From Ottelia alismoides (lineage: Eukaryota > Streptophyta > Magnoliopsida > Alismatales > Hydrocharitaceae), in the NCBI GenBank assembly GCA_037367405.1, contig JAZKJV010000603.1, positions 1,054,001 to 1,118,000 on the forward strand: DNA of 64,000 bases, given 5' to 3'. A program made the position numbers and the translations under genes. Under the pieces are notes generated by a model, which worked only from the letters and a program-made list of their open reading frames with translations, was not told the DNA's origin and did no database searches. The stretch's first letter is position 1. Each line of letters opens with the position of its first letter. This document shows, one piece after another, positions 22,727 through 34,918 of this stretch.

Positions 22727-25364
22727 TGATGAATCTCCATTTCATCACCTTTATTCTATCATTTTGGCCTTAAAAACCCCAGCAAATGCATGTAAATAGC
22801 ATCAATTTGTCTATAATAGCATTCATTATTTATTGTATTTATTGTATATAAAATAAAGTTTTTAATGCCAAAATTATAGAATAAAAAGAAGAAAAGAAAA
22901 AGAAATAAAATATCGAAAATATTTTATGACCTGAACCCCGAGACCAAGTAAAGAATTGGCTTGGTCGAAAAAGCATAAAGTAGGGGGGGATAAGGGCCAA
23001 GAATACAATAAATACCTCATTTATTTATGCATTAATTATGCATTTTTTACACCTATTTTATTATTTATTGTTTATTCATCAAATGAAGGAACTTTGTACA
23101 TAAAAGTTGTAGATAATAATGTAAATAAAAATATAAAATTGAGTTTTTACAAAAATAACATAGTGTGTTCAATTTACACCCAGAATAAAAAGCCAAAATC
23201 TCAACTTCACAGACTCATATCTTGCAAATAAAAATTCAAAATCTATCACAATCACTTTAATTGAATATAACTTTTCAATAGCTATTTAATGAAGTGGTTT
23301 CATAATTTTTGGAGTAAATCTGTGGAAGTTAGGTTTTTGGCCCTCATTGTATAGTTTACCTGATTAAAATATTCATTATATTCATTATTCATTATTTTTA
23401 CAAATTTATATTTTTATAATTTTGAAAATAATATACATAATGCATGTACATATTGAAATTAAAAGAAAACAAAAAAGAAACCCTCAAATAAAACAAGTCT
23501 ATAAAATACATAGACAAAAATACCTATGTATACATGTAAATAAAAGGGAAATATATTCTTTTATTCCTTATGCTTTTATATTTTTAGAATGTTGGGAATA
23601 TTAAATATATTATATTAAAAATATAAAACCAAAATACAAACAAACAAAATACATTAAAATAAAAAGAAGTATATAAAATATAGGCAAAATACCTATTACT
23701 ATACCTATACAATTCATATACCTATTTATTTAAGTATACAAATACTATCATAAAAATAAAATAAAAATATATTTATGTACCTAAAAATACATTATAAATA
23801 TGTAAAATAAGAAAATAAAATAATAAAATAAAATATACAAAATAAAAATAAATTATACAACATACATGTAAATATACCTATAAATACACCATTAATAATT
23901 AACTTGTAATCAAATACATCAAAAATAAATAAAAAATCATAATAAAATACTGTATAAAATAATAAACATTTTTTTATTTTATACCCAAAAATTAATAAAA
24001 TCATTTATTATTTTTAAATAATTATTCTTTAATAACCCTGTTGTTTTGTCCTGTAGCGAGCCTACATGGACCAATGGCAAGGCTCCCTCTGTTGACCTCC
24101 GGAAAAAGTCGACGGCCAAAGATCAGATAGTGAGTAGAAAAGGATCCCTTATGTGCTCCTGTGGGGATTTTGCACGGCTAGCCCTAGGCTTTTGGGATTT
24201 AATCCTTCGTCTAGAAAGTTTTTTATTGTGATATATATTTTCTGGAAAATTTACTGACCCGTGGACTTTTGCTTAATTACCAAAATACACCTGTCAGGCT
24301 TTTCTCTTTGTTTCTTGCATTTATTTCATGCATGTATAAAATCCTAAAAATTTTCAAAAAATTACCCTACCTTCCTGTTGCGTTGCACTTCCACGCCATA
24401 TTTTTATTTTGCATTTTTATTGCATTTTATTATTTATAAAATTTCAAAAACATGAATTTTTTTCGTTGTTTGTATTAAAAAATATATAAAAAATTATAAA
24501 AACATTTTAAAAAATTCCAAAAAAATATATTCTATGTATTTTTGCATCTTTTAACTTCAGACCAAAAATCACTACAAAATATAAAAAAACTCCTAAAATT
24601 ATAAAACCCCAAAAACCTTCATAAAAATATTAAAAACTCCTAAAAAATCCTAAAATATAATTTCTGTTTCCTAATTTTCTTTATTTTATTATCTTTATTT
24701 TAAAATTAATTTGGAGATTTTTTGTTACTGTTTTGTATTTTATTTCTCCATTGTAATTTCAGTTTTTTATTTTATTCACTGTTTTAAGCATTTTCTACTT
24801 TAAAAATACCAAAAAATTAGCAAAATTATAGAAAAATCATAAAAAACACTAAAAAAATATAAAAAGCACAAAAATATTTTATTTCCTGAATTTTGACTAT
24901 TTTTACATAATTTTATAAATACATTATCTCTCTCTTCTTATATTGTATATATACTTAATAATTCAAAAAAAGAAATTAAAAAATATAAAATATAAAAAGA
25001 AAATAAAAAATTGGAAAATTAAAAATCAAAATATAAAAATAGAAAATTAAAAAAATAAAATAAAAAAATACAAAATTAAAACCCACAAAAAATATCACAG
25101 TTAGACAAATATATCACAATCACCTTTATGCATTTTTGCCCTGATCTACCTGTCTGGTCCCTGTGTTCGACCTCTACACTACTTGTACTATACACATCTT
25201 TTGTAGAGTTCTAATAAATTTTAACTCCGCACCGCTTTTCATTATTTGATCTCTGTTGTGGGTTAATTGTTGTTCAAATCAGGGTTTGTTGCGGGTCGCC
25301 ACATCGACTGCATCTCCACCCTGTGTGATACATACTTTAGACCCGTGACTAATCATGTTCAACA
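22727..25364 (+). repeat. L-a 5' LTR
   Basis: 2638 bp, from TGATGAATCTCCATTTCATC to TGTTCAACA. Mostly A/T tracts, with a short GC-richer segment at 24030-24210 and a conserved end (GTGTTCGACCTCTAC, GTCGCCACATCGACTG). It matches 31056-33598 except at 24102-24157 and a few small insertions or deletions. Confidence 0.92.
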
Positions 25365-25366
25365 AA

Positions 25367-25384
25367 TGGTGCCATTACCGGGGA
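25367..25384 (+). other. L-a primer-binding site (Asp tRNA type)
   Basis: TGGTGCCATTACCGGGGA, two bases after the LTR. It matches TGGCGCCGTTGCCGGGGA, the complement of the plant aspartate tRNA 3' end, at 15 of 18 positions; all three differences are transitions. Confidence 0.85.
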
Positions 25385-27289
25385 GTAATGTCGTTTGGTA
25401 TATTTATCGATGTATTCGATTCTTAGATCTTGTCTATATTTATTTATTTATTTTGATTATTTATTGATAATTATTGTGACTATTCTGACCATTTCCTTTG
25501 TTTGACTTTGATGCGAGGGACCACTGCACGACGGAGGACTTCTTAGGAGGAATGCACCCGAGCAAGGCGGAACCGACTTTCAGACCTAGCCAGCAGGAGA
25601 GAGCACCAAAGACGGAGGAGGATTTTGTAGAATAGTCTAACATTTTTGCATTTTTATTATTATGTATATTCATGAGAGAGGGATAGACACCTGGTATGTA
25701 ATAATTGGACTCTCTACAGACACTCCGACTTCCCGAGGTCTATTGCCCGAGGGACTGTTCCCTCAAGGGCCTCGATGACTTTTACGCTTTTCTTTTTTTA
25801 TTTTATTTTATTTTTATTATTTTGTGTGAATGAGCCCTAGCTTAGGATTGTTTGACGTAGACTAAGGCCCAAACCCTAATATATATACATGTACCTATAG
25901 ATATGATTTGGGACTTCGTCAATTTTGAAATATGTGCTTCACGATAATAGTATCATGTACCTATGGCAATTTCATCGGATTGCATATGCATATAGTATAG
26001 GTTTCAATTCTGTTATGCATCCCGCATGGAGAGAGTTGGAGGCACTGTAAGTCTTCTTACTTGGCATGCATCATTGTTTTCCAACTTGCATGGATTTTCC
26101 GATCTTCTCCCTCTGTTTTTGATCACCTAGGATGCTTAATGGAAATTGGAACCTCGATAGGCACGTGCATTGAAAACAACCAAAAAAAGTGATAACCTAA
26201 ATAAAATCGGGACTGCTAACTCTATTGGACTTAAAATAAAACATAATGGATTCCTTGTATTGGGGAGAGCAACCCCCTCATTGTTTGAGCATTTTATTCC
26301 TACGTACACCCTTAGATAGTACCCCAATCTCAGGCCTCTCTTCGGTGTGTACAACTTTGTGATCACCTAACTCGAAAATTGAAAAGATAAAATGACCGAC
26401 ATTTGTCGGTCTTCACTGTGTTATGTAGGTGAATCGAGGGATTGCTTTGTGTATTGATTGTGACTGGGGGTCCATATTGCATTTTTGTATCCCTTTGAGT
26501 TATCGATCACGTCCGTGTGAGTCATGCATTTTTCATCTTTGAGTCTCTTTACCTCTCTTATACATATATCTCCTCATTTGCATTGAGTCGTGATATAGGC
26601 ATGCGAGCTCAATCAGCTTCTCCAGACCTTTGTGTTTCTTCTTGCCCACCCTCCTCGTGCCCCCCGTATCATCTCTTCTATTACCCGAGATTGTCGTGCT
26701 GGTAGGTATCGTCCACATCTAGGATTTTGACTTACATTGATTATTGGAGTAAGTCGGGTGTGTTTTGAGGATGCTGAGATTGACTTGGTGGATCTGACTT
26801 TCACGTTGTGCATAAAAGCTTATTGAGGATTTTTGATGATGCACAATCATTACGTGTGATTCCTTATTGAGGATTTAGATCTCGCACACCGGATTGAGGA
26901 TGTGATCTATGTTGATGATTCGATGATGATTTCATGAGCATTGATTGATCTCTATCTTTTGAGGTTCCAACCATGTTACTTTTGAGAGCTGACTGAATAT
27001 CTTGGATTATGTTTTATAGAAATGGTGTGCGAATCTCGCATGATGTCTCTCATCTTCTTAACTTACCCATCCTTCATCTCCTGACTCTATCATCCACCTT
27101 TGGCACCTAGAGGATTTCTGATTACTTATTGTGCCATCTCAGCTGATTTACTTGAGGGACCGTATTGAGATTGACATATTGATTTTGTGTCCCTCACATG
27201 ATCTTATGTCCTCCCGAGGTTTCACTGATTGAATGCTTTTGAGGACCTGAGATTCAATGCCAGCATTCCCATGATACTCACCACCTTAG
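25385..27289 (+). other. L-a internal region, proximal, non-coding
   Basis: Untranslated. A block at 25500-25680 (CGAGGGACCACTGCACGACG, AGGAATGCACCCGAGCAAGG) is conserved in L-c. No gag-like frame is seen. The largest open frames (for example 26136-26366 minus) lack family motifs. Confidence 0.6.
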
Positions 27290-28025
27290 CTCACATTGTT
27301 CCTCGAGAACTATCTGCGGGAGAATGCGACACTTTATTTATGGTCAGTACCACCTGTTGTGTGTGTCTCCATTCTGTTGGGACACGGAACCGAGCCCTCT
27401 GATACTTGCTTTAGGTCCCACTTCCATACCCATCCGGGATCCATCTGATTAGGCTCCTTTGAGTCTGCTCTCCTTGACAGTCCTCGCAAAGATGAGCCTT
27501 GATATTCCAGTTACTTACTGCCTAGTTCATAGCTCTCCGAGGGTTATCTGTGAGGTGCTATGACTCATTTCCGAGCTTTTGGTCTCTTATGCTGGTAGTC
27601 GCTATGTCGCCTACCGAGACTGATGCTGATGATCTGTCTAATGGATCACTGACGCCTTTGCGTCCACTTACCTTGATGATCCTCGCAAGGTTGAGTTTCT
27701 GTTTGATTATTCGATGATTATCATGTACTACTCTCCGAGGGTTATCTGCGAGAGGGTACATCATATTCTAGGTACTCGGCTTCATTTCTGGTGTCTCCTA
27801 TTTGTTGGAGCACGATGTCGAGCCTTCCGACTTGTGTTCTTGGTCTCCTTCTGGTTGTGTTTCCATCCTGTTGGAGCACGGAGCTGAGTTTTCTGATGTG
27901 TGCTTGGTCCCCTCCTTGGTTGTGTATTCAATCTACGGATCACAGGGCCAAGTCTTTTGATTAGTCCGATTTTTCTGACTTATCTGAGTCCACTCACCTT
28001 GACGACCCTAGCAGGGTTGAGCCAT
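27290..28025 (+). repeat. Modular interspersed repeats in the L-a interior
   Basis: Three motif types recur in mixed order. CTCTCCGAGGGTTATCTG is at 27533 and 27731, with a weaker copy at 27301. A CCTTGA--ATCCTCGCA-GGTTGAG type is at 27472, 27671 and 27997, preceded by GAGTC-AC-C-CCTTGA or a close variant. A TGTTGGAGCACGGAGC-GAG type lies near 27375, 27803, 27869 and weakly 27930. Spacing between like motifs is often close to 200 bp (197-199). They look like a degenerated tandem array, not genes. Confidence 0.7.
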
Positions 28026-28482
28026 GTCTTGTGCTATTCAATGTGTCCCAGTGATTTTCCCATCTTATGTCCACCGGATACCATGTAGTCTCTCGTTCTT
28101 TACCTGCCATATCTTATTTCGACTCTGATTGATTGGGAGGAATCTGTATTGTCCCTTCTTCCTCCGAGTCTTACGGTATCGGCTCCGCTCACCCATTTCA
28201 CACCTTATGAGACGATGTTCTGCCTTCGTTACCGGATACGTGTTTAGTTTTCGATCTCTGTTGTCCCTGGTAGCTGATATCCACTTGATTACCCATCTGG
28301 GTGTCTTTTTCTATTCTGACTGCGGCCTCGTTCTCACAGGGAGACGATGACGAGAGCACGGTACTCGCTTACCATATATTGTAATGTACCTCATCAGTCT
28401 TTACTGGTTGTATATATGTGTCATTCCTTCTTTCTCCCGCATGTTACATGTGCTCCATATCTATCGTCGTATCTTTGTGACT

Positions 28483-29122
28483 ATACTTAGGACATACCTT
28501 GTCCTAAGTATATGGGGTACACACCGCGGTGTTCTTTACTTGTTCAGTTACGTCGCTCCTGCTATTGCTTATACGTAGGGATCTTTATCCCTAAATATAG
28601 GGGGAGTGACGCATACATTCTTTACAATATTTTCATCTATTTGTATATATCTATCTTTTCTTCTTTTCCTTTTCATTTTCTTTATCTACATAAGATGTCT
28701 CCCCTTGGTGTCAGTTTTCTGTACTTAGGACGTATTTTGTCCTAAGTATGGGGGGTTTCACCCCGATTCATTCATTCTTTGATCCCCTCCACTGTCTCCT
28801 CTCATGTTGATCTGCTCTGCTATACTTAGGGATAACTTACCCTAAGTATAGGGGGAGACAACCCGAGCTGTGATCTGTTTATTTTAAATTTTCACTCCCA
28901 CCCGTGACCCTCCCTGCGTTGTGTACAGTCTACTATACTAAGGATTATTTGATCCTAAGTATAGGGGGGTCGGTCACCTTCTTATTCATTTATCTCTTTA
29001 TTCTTTCGTTCCTTATTCTTTCAGTCGTTGTAGTATAGGCTTTTTTATACTCAGTACGAGTTATGTCTTCTCTTTCTCTTTTTTGATCTATGAGGACATA
29101 GCTCATACTAAGTATAGGGGGG
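28483..29122 (+). repeat. Array of six stem-loops, most followed by TATAGGGGG-like G-runs
   Basis: Stem-loops: 28483-28511 (11-bp perfect arms), 28576-28593 (7 bp), 28722-28748 (10 bp), 28821-28850 (11 bp), 28935-28963 (12 bp, one mismatch), 29047-29115 (24 bp, four mismatches). The right arms mostly read TCCTAAGTAT or CCCTAAGTATA and run straight into GGGG to GGGGGG. The true polypurine tract of the element (31042-31055) follows the same layout. Arms differ in sequence but keep complementarity. Confidence 0.85.
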
Positions 29123-29199
29123 TCGTATATACTCTGTATATACTTTAGCCATAACTCGTACTTTCATATTATTAATTAATAAATTTGGCTAAATATACT

Positions 29200-29222
29200 A
29201 CACACACACACACATATATATA
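29200..29222. repeat. Short AC/TA microsatellite
   Basis: Seven CA units (29201-29214) followed by TA units to about 29222, inside the L-a interior. The region to 30250 is A/T-rich with many short TTTG/AAAA words and no genes. Confidence 0.9.
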
Positions 29223-31021
29223 TCATTGAAAGTCATTTAATAAACATCAATCATTCCTCAAATTGTTTTTGCATATAATGATTAATAAATCAGTTTAAAA
29301 TTACTTTTGCAAAATGATTTGAAAAATGGTGTGAACTGTTTGGAAAACTTTTTGTGAAATGTTTTCAACCTTTGTAAAAATATTTTTATTTGAAAAATTA
29401 TTTTCTTTGTGTGAAATAAAAGAGTTGAAAACCTATTTGCAAATGATTTGGAAAATATTTTGTAAAAAAAGTTTGAAAAATGTATATATTGTTTGAAAAA
29501 TCTTTGCAAAATAGCTTTCAAATGCTTGTAAATATTTGCAAAAATTATTTTGTAGTATAGTTTTGAAAATTGTTTTCAAATAAAATTGAGGAATGAATGT
29601 GGCACTAAAATAGGAATAAAATGTGTATATAAATCAAAATAAAATTCGTTATCAATTAAATGTATGTATCTATAATAACTTTGTTAAAACCTGTAAATTC
29701 TTTAAAATTCTTAATTATTAAAGAATCACGTCTGTGTAAATAGATGTAAATATTTTATACTTTGTGTGCCGAAATTCTTTTCCAAATTCTTTTTGTAAAA
29801 AGATTCTTTCATTTTTAAATTCTATGTGAAAAATTGCATCGTTCTTTCTGCATTATACCTAAGCATTGTGCATAAGCTTTTGCATGTTATTCTTTGATTG
29901 AGCTTGATGATTGAATAGTCCAATAAAGTCGAAGATTGGAGCTTGGTTGGACCTTACTGCACCTAATTGCACTGGAACCTTATGGGAACTAGGTTTAGGG
30001 TACTTCAGGTCTATTCAAACTTAATTCTTTGAGACTCAGGGCTGGGTTCAAGTCACCTCAACTGACTAAATAGAACTTTTCGAGACACACGCATGACTCT
30101 TGTCGGTCATGACCTAACTTGGACACTTGCACCTTTCACTTGGCTCAACTCAGTTGGAGTGGTGAAGGGGTTGGATTTGCCAGTTTGAGACGCACATGGG
30201 TGGAAACATTCGTCCTTGTCTAGAAGAGGGAAGTGCACCCCATCCTGGTCCAGTTTCAATGAAGTCTAGAGACAGGAGAGTGTGGGTTGCAATAAAGCTT
30301 CAAAAGAGGGATAGTCTTCTGGCTTAAGAGGAAAAACTCCTTATGTAAATGATGCTGTAAATATATTTTCAAAAAAAAACTCCGAAAAAGTGGACATGCT
30401 TGTAAATAAAAAACTAAATGCCTGCCGGAGTATGTATATATGTTGTATAGAAAATAAGCAAGCTTGAGCATCAAAGTTATACCATGTGAGCCTACAGCTG
30501 GATGACTTGACTACACTGGTCATGCATCCCAGGATAGGTAGCTACACTGGCTACCATCCATTCTTTTCTCTACCTCCTCCTCTTGAGTTGCATGCCACTT
30601 GAACTTAGAAGGGAATACCCCGCTCCTCGAGGGCAGAGGGCTGGATTGGGGAATCATTGGGTTGTCATTCTGGAGAAGTCAATCTCTTTTTCATTTCAGT
30701 TGGGGAGAGCCACTATCACTTACACTGTACAAGTCAGCTTCATAGTCATAAGGGTTTGCCTATGATGTAGGCTAGTTCTGACCTGGCTATTGAGGAGATT
30801 TGAATCGAGTTCTGTGCCTCTCGAAGGCTGTTGTGTTTTAAATATGGTTCCCAACCAGGTTCTAGACACATTTTCACACCAAGGTCTAACCTGAGCTCCA
30901 AACTTTGATTTTGTACAAATGAGTTTAATAATCATGATCACTTTAATTTCCTTTAAATTCTTTATTCTTACCTTTTCTTTTCTTCTTATTCTTTCTTCTT
31001 ATTGTACTTATTGCATAAGTA

Positions 31022-31055
31022 TTTGCTAGGGACTAGCAAAGGCAAATATAGGGGG
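31022..31055 (+). other. L-a polypurine tract with upstream hairpin
   Basis: TTTGCTAG and CTAGCAAA (31022-31029, 31033-31040) form a perfect 8-bp stem, then GGCAAATATAGGGGG ends at the 3' LTR. In LTR retrotransposons a purine tract here primes plus-strand DNA synthesis. A small stem ACTTAT/ATAAGT lies just upstream (31006-31020). The same ACTAGCAAA plus A/T plus G arrangement precedes the family L LTR at 43503. Confidence 0.8.
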
Positions 31056-33598
31056 TGATGAATCTCCATTTCATCACCTTTATTCTATCATTTTGGCCTT
31101 AAAAACCCCAGCAAATGCATGTAAATAGCATCAATTTGTCTATAATAGCATTCATTATTTATTGTATTTATTGTATATAAAATAAAGTTTTTAATGCCAA
31201 AATTATAGAATAAAGAGAAGAAAAGAAAAATGAATAAAATATTGAAAATATTTTATGACCCGAACCCCGAGACCAAGTCAAGAATTGGTTTGATCGACAA
31301 AGAATAAAGTAGGGGGAGATAAGGGCCAAGAATACAATAAATATCTCATTTATTTATGCATTAATTATGCATTTTTGACACCTATTTTATTCTTTATTGT
31401 TTATTCATCAAATGAAGGAACTTTGTACATAAAAGTTATAGATAATAATGTAAATAAAAATACAAAATTGAGTTTTGACAAAAATAACATAGTGTGTTCA
31501 TTTTAGATCCAGAATAAAAAGCCAAAATCTCAACTTCACGGACCCATATCTTTCAAATAAAAACTCAAAATCTATCAAAATCACCTTTAATTGTTTATAA
31601 CTTTTCAAAAGGTATTTAATGAAGGTGGTTTCATAATATTTGGAGTCAATCTGTGGAAGTTAGGTTTTTGGCCCTCATTGTATAGTTTACCCGATTAAAA
31701 TATTCATTATTCATTATTTTTACAAATTTATATTTTTTAGAATTTTGTAAATAATATACATAATACATGTACATAATGAAATTAAAAGAAAACCAAAAAG
31801 AAAACCTCAAATAAAACAAGTCTATAAAATTCATAGACAAAAATACCTATGTATACATGTAAATAAATAAATGGGAAATATATTCTTTTATTACTTATGC
31901 TTTTATATTTTTAGAATGTTGAGAATATTAAATATATTATATTAACAAAATACATTAAAATAAAAAGAAGTATATAAAACATAGGCAAAATACCTATAAC
32001 TATAGCTATACAATTCATATACCTATTTATTTAAGTATAAAAATACTATCATGAAAATAAAATAATAAAATAAAATATACAAAATAAAAATAAATTATAC
32101 AACATACATGTAAATATACCTATAAATACACCATTAATAATTAACTTGTAATCAAATACATCAAAAAATAAATAAATAATCATAATAAAATACTACATAA
32201 AATAATAAAAAATTATTTTAAACCCAAAAATTAATAAAATCATTTATTATTTTTAAATAATTATTCTTTAATAACCCTGCAATTTTTTCCTGTAGCGAGC
32301 CTACATGGACCAATGGTAAGGCTACCTTTGTTGACCTCCGTTCAACTCAGCTTCAAGCCCCTGCAAACACGTGATTGTCACGTGCGCTTGTGGGGATTTT
32401 GCACGGCTAGCCCTGAGCTCTTGGGATTTAATCCTTAGTCTAGAAAGTTTTTTATTGTGATATATATTTTCTAGAAAATTTACATTTTGACCCCAGGACT
32501 TTTGCTTAATTACTAAATACCCTTGTCAGGTTGAATTTTCTCTTTGTTTCTTGCATTTATTTCATGCATCTATAAAATCCTAAAAATTCCCAAAAAAATA
32601 CCCTGCCTTCTTGTTGCATTGCATTTCCACGCCATATTCTTATTTTGCATTTTTGTTGCATTTTATTATTTATAAAATTTCAAAAACATGCATTTTCTTC
32701 GCTGTTTGTATTAAAAAATACATAAAATTATAAAAACACTTTAAAAAAATTCCCCAAAAAATATATTTTGTGTATTTTTGCATCTTTTAACTTCAGACCA
32801 AAAATCACTAAAAATACAAAAAAAATCCTAAAAATTATAAAACCCCAAAAACCTTCATAAAAATATTAAAAACTCCTAAAAAAACCTAAAAATATAATTT
32901 CCGTTTCCTAATTTTCTTTATTTTATTATCTTTATTTTAAAATTAATTTGGAGAATTTTTGTTACCGTTTTGTATTTTATTTCTCCATTTTAGTTTCAAC
33001 TTTTTATTTTATTCACTGTTTTAAGTATTTTTGACTTTAAAAATACCAAAACAATTAGCAAAAAAAAGAAAATCTCAAAAACACTAGAAAAATATAAAAA
33101 GCACAAAAATATTTTATTTCCTGAATTTTGACTATTTTTACATAATTTTATAAATATATTATCTCACTCTTCTTATATTATATATATACTTTATAATTCA
33201 AAAAAAGAAATTTTAAAAAATATAAAATATAAAAAGAAAATATAAAATAAGAAAATTAAAAATCAAAATAAAAAATAGAAAATTAAAAAAAATAAAAAAA
33301 ATACAAAATTAAAACCCACAAAAAATAGCACACTTAGACAAATATATCTCAATCACCTTTGTGCATTTTTGCTTTGATCTACCTGTCTACTCCCTGTGTT
33401 CGACCTCTACACTACTTGCACTATACACATATTTTTGTAGAGTTATAATAAATTTTAACTCCGCACCGCTTTTCATTGTTTGATCTCTGTTGTGGATTAA
33501 TTGTTATTTAAATCAGGGTTTCTTGCGGGTCGCCACAGCGACTGCGTCTCCGCCCTGTGTGAGACGTACTTTAGACCCGTGACTAATCCTCTTCAACA
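31056..33598 (+). repeat. L-a 3' LTR
   Basis: 2543 bp copy of the 5' LTR. It ends TCTTCAACA, followed by the GTAGG target duplication at 33599-33603. The segment 32341-32388 does not match the other LTR. Confidence 0.92.
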
Positions 33599-33603
33599 GT
33601 AGG

Positions 33604-34918
33604 TTAAAATTTATTATAATTCTACACAATTGTGTATAGTGTAAGTATGTAGAGTGGTGAACCACAGAGAAAAATAGATGTAGTAAATACTATTAATTAT
33701 TTCTAAATAATAATAATTAATTTTTTAGTTATTTTCTTATTTTTCATGTTTTATGGGTTTTAAATTATATTTATTTTGATGGATTTTTAATTGTTTTATA
33801 TTTTTATGTTTTTAATTTTTAGTTTTATATTTTCTTTTTGATTTTGCCATTTTTAATTTTATTTTTGAAATAAGGTATATAATAATATATAATAATATAG
33901 ATATTATACCATATATTAGTAAAGTATATATATAAGTAAAGTATAGTATGTGGAAAAATGATGCGGAAGAAGCCCCATCAAACCCATAGTATATATAAAT
34001 AATATAGCTATATAGATTTTTATTGAAGTCAAAATAAAGTCGAATTATAGAAAATAAAATATTTTTGTGTTTTTTGTATTATTCTCTATTTTTGGTAATT
34101 TTAAAGTGATTTTCTAATTTATAAGAATTTTAAAGTAATAAAATGTACAAAACAAGGATTGTATTAATTATATGAGATAGTTCGGGGTTTAATAAATAGT
34201 TATAAGTTTAAAATTAATACAATACTATTTGTAAAATATAATATATAATGAAGAAAATTCATAAATAGAAAGAAGTATTTTATTTTTATATAATTTTCGC
34301 TAATTTTTATAAGGATTTTAGGGGTTTGTGATTTTTATATTTTACATTTTGTATTTTTTGTGATTTTTGGATATGTGATAGAATAACTGTAATATAGATT
34401 ATATAATTTTTAGATTTTTGGCGATATTATCAAATTTTTATGGGTTTTAAATAGTTAAACAGGGAATGTAAGAATGTTTTTGTATTTATAAACATAGGCA
34501 AATTAAGATAAATCCTAAATAAAATTATGCATGAATAAACAAGGTATCATGTACTATACCAATTTTCCTAACATTTTTTGGGAAATATTTAATATTAACC
34601 ATGCAAGAAAAAAATAAAATACATAACTGGTAGGGACCTGATTGTAATTAAAATAAAGTAAACAATGAAGTAAACATGCTATTTATAATAGGTCTAGAGA
34701 ATTAAAGGGCATACTTGCAATAATTACAATGCCTCACGGGGTGCTAAACGTCGGCAGAAGGACCAAATTGTAATTATAGGAAAGCTTGTGGTCCAGGTAA
34801 CAAATATTCCTAAATAGTTTACACTACATTTAATATTTACAATATTAAACGTTAAATACAAAAGTGTGTGGGGTATCTATGCAATTATTCATCGTCCACT
34901 TGAGGGGGTGATGAATCC
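33604..34918 (-). repeat. L-c 5' LTR, middle piece
   Basis: The reverse complement corresponds to roughly bases 2320-3640 of the 3776-bp solo LTR. It begins TTAAAATTTATTATAATTC on the plus strand, with GTAGAG-GGTGAACCACAG the counterpart of the LTR word CTGTGTTCGACCTCTAC. It ends with GGGGG (34914-34918), the site occupied by the solo LTR. Confidence 0.75.

Larger units (their letters stand above)
22727..33598 (+). mobile_element. L-a: complete non-coding LTR retrotransposon (LARD-like, Asp-tRNA primed)
   Basis: Termini are TGATGAATCTCC and TTCAACA, flanked by GTAGG on both sides (22722-22726 and 33599-33603). LTRs are 2638 and 2543 bp and nearly identical except for one block. After the 5' LTR comes TGGTGCCATTACCGGGGA (25367-25384), an Asp-tRNA-type primer site. 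The 5.7-kb interior has no open frame above about 80 codons and no gag, protease, RT, integrase or chromodomain motif. A G-run tract (AAATATAGGGGG) ends at 31055 directly before the 3' LTR. The primer type suggests Ty3/gypsy, Athila or Tat lineage, by inference only. Movement would need proteins supplied by an autonomous relative. Confidence 0.9.

Noticed and set aside
28483..29122. CRISPR-like array or tRNA cluster, suggested by regularly recurring hairpins
   Set aside because: The units have unequal spacing and different stem sequences, and the context is a plant retrotransposon interior. No cloverleaf can be drawn.
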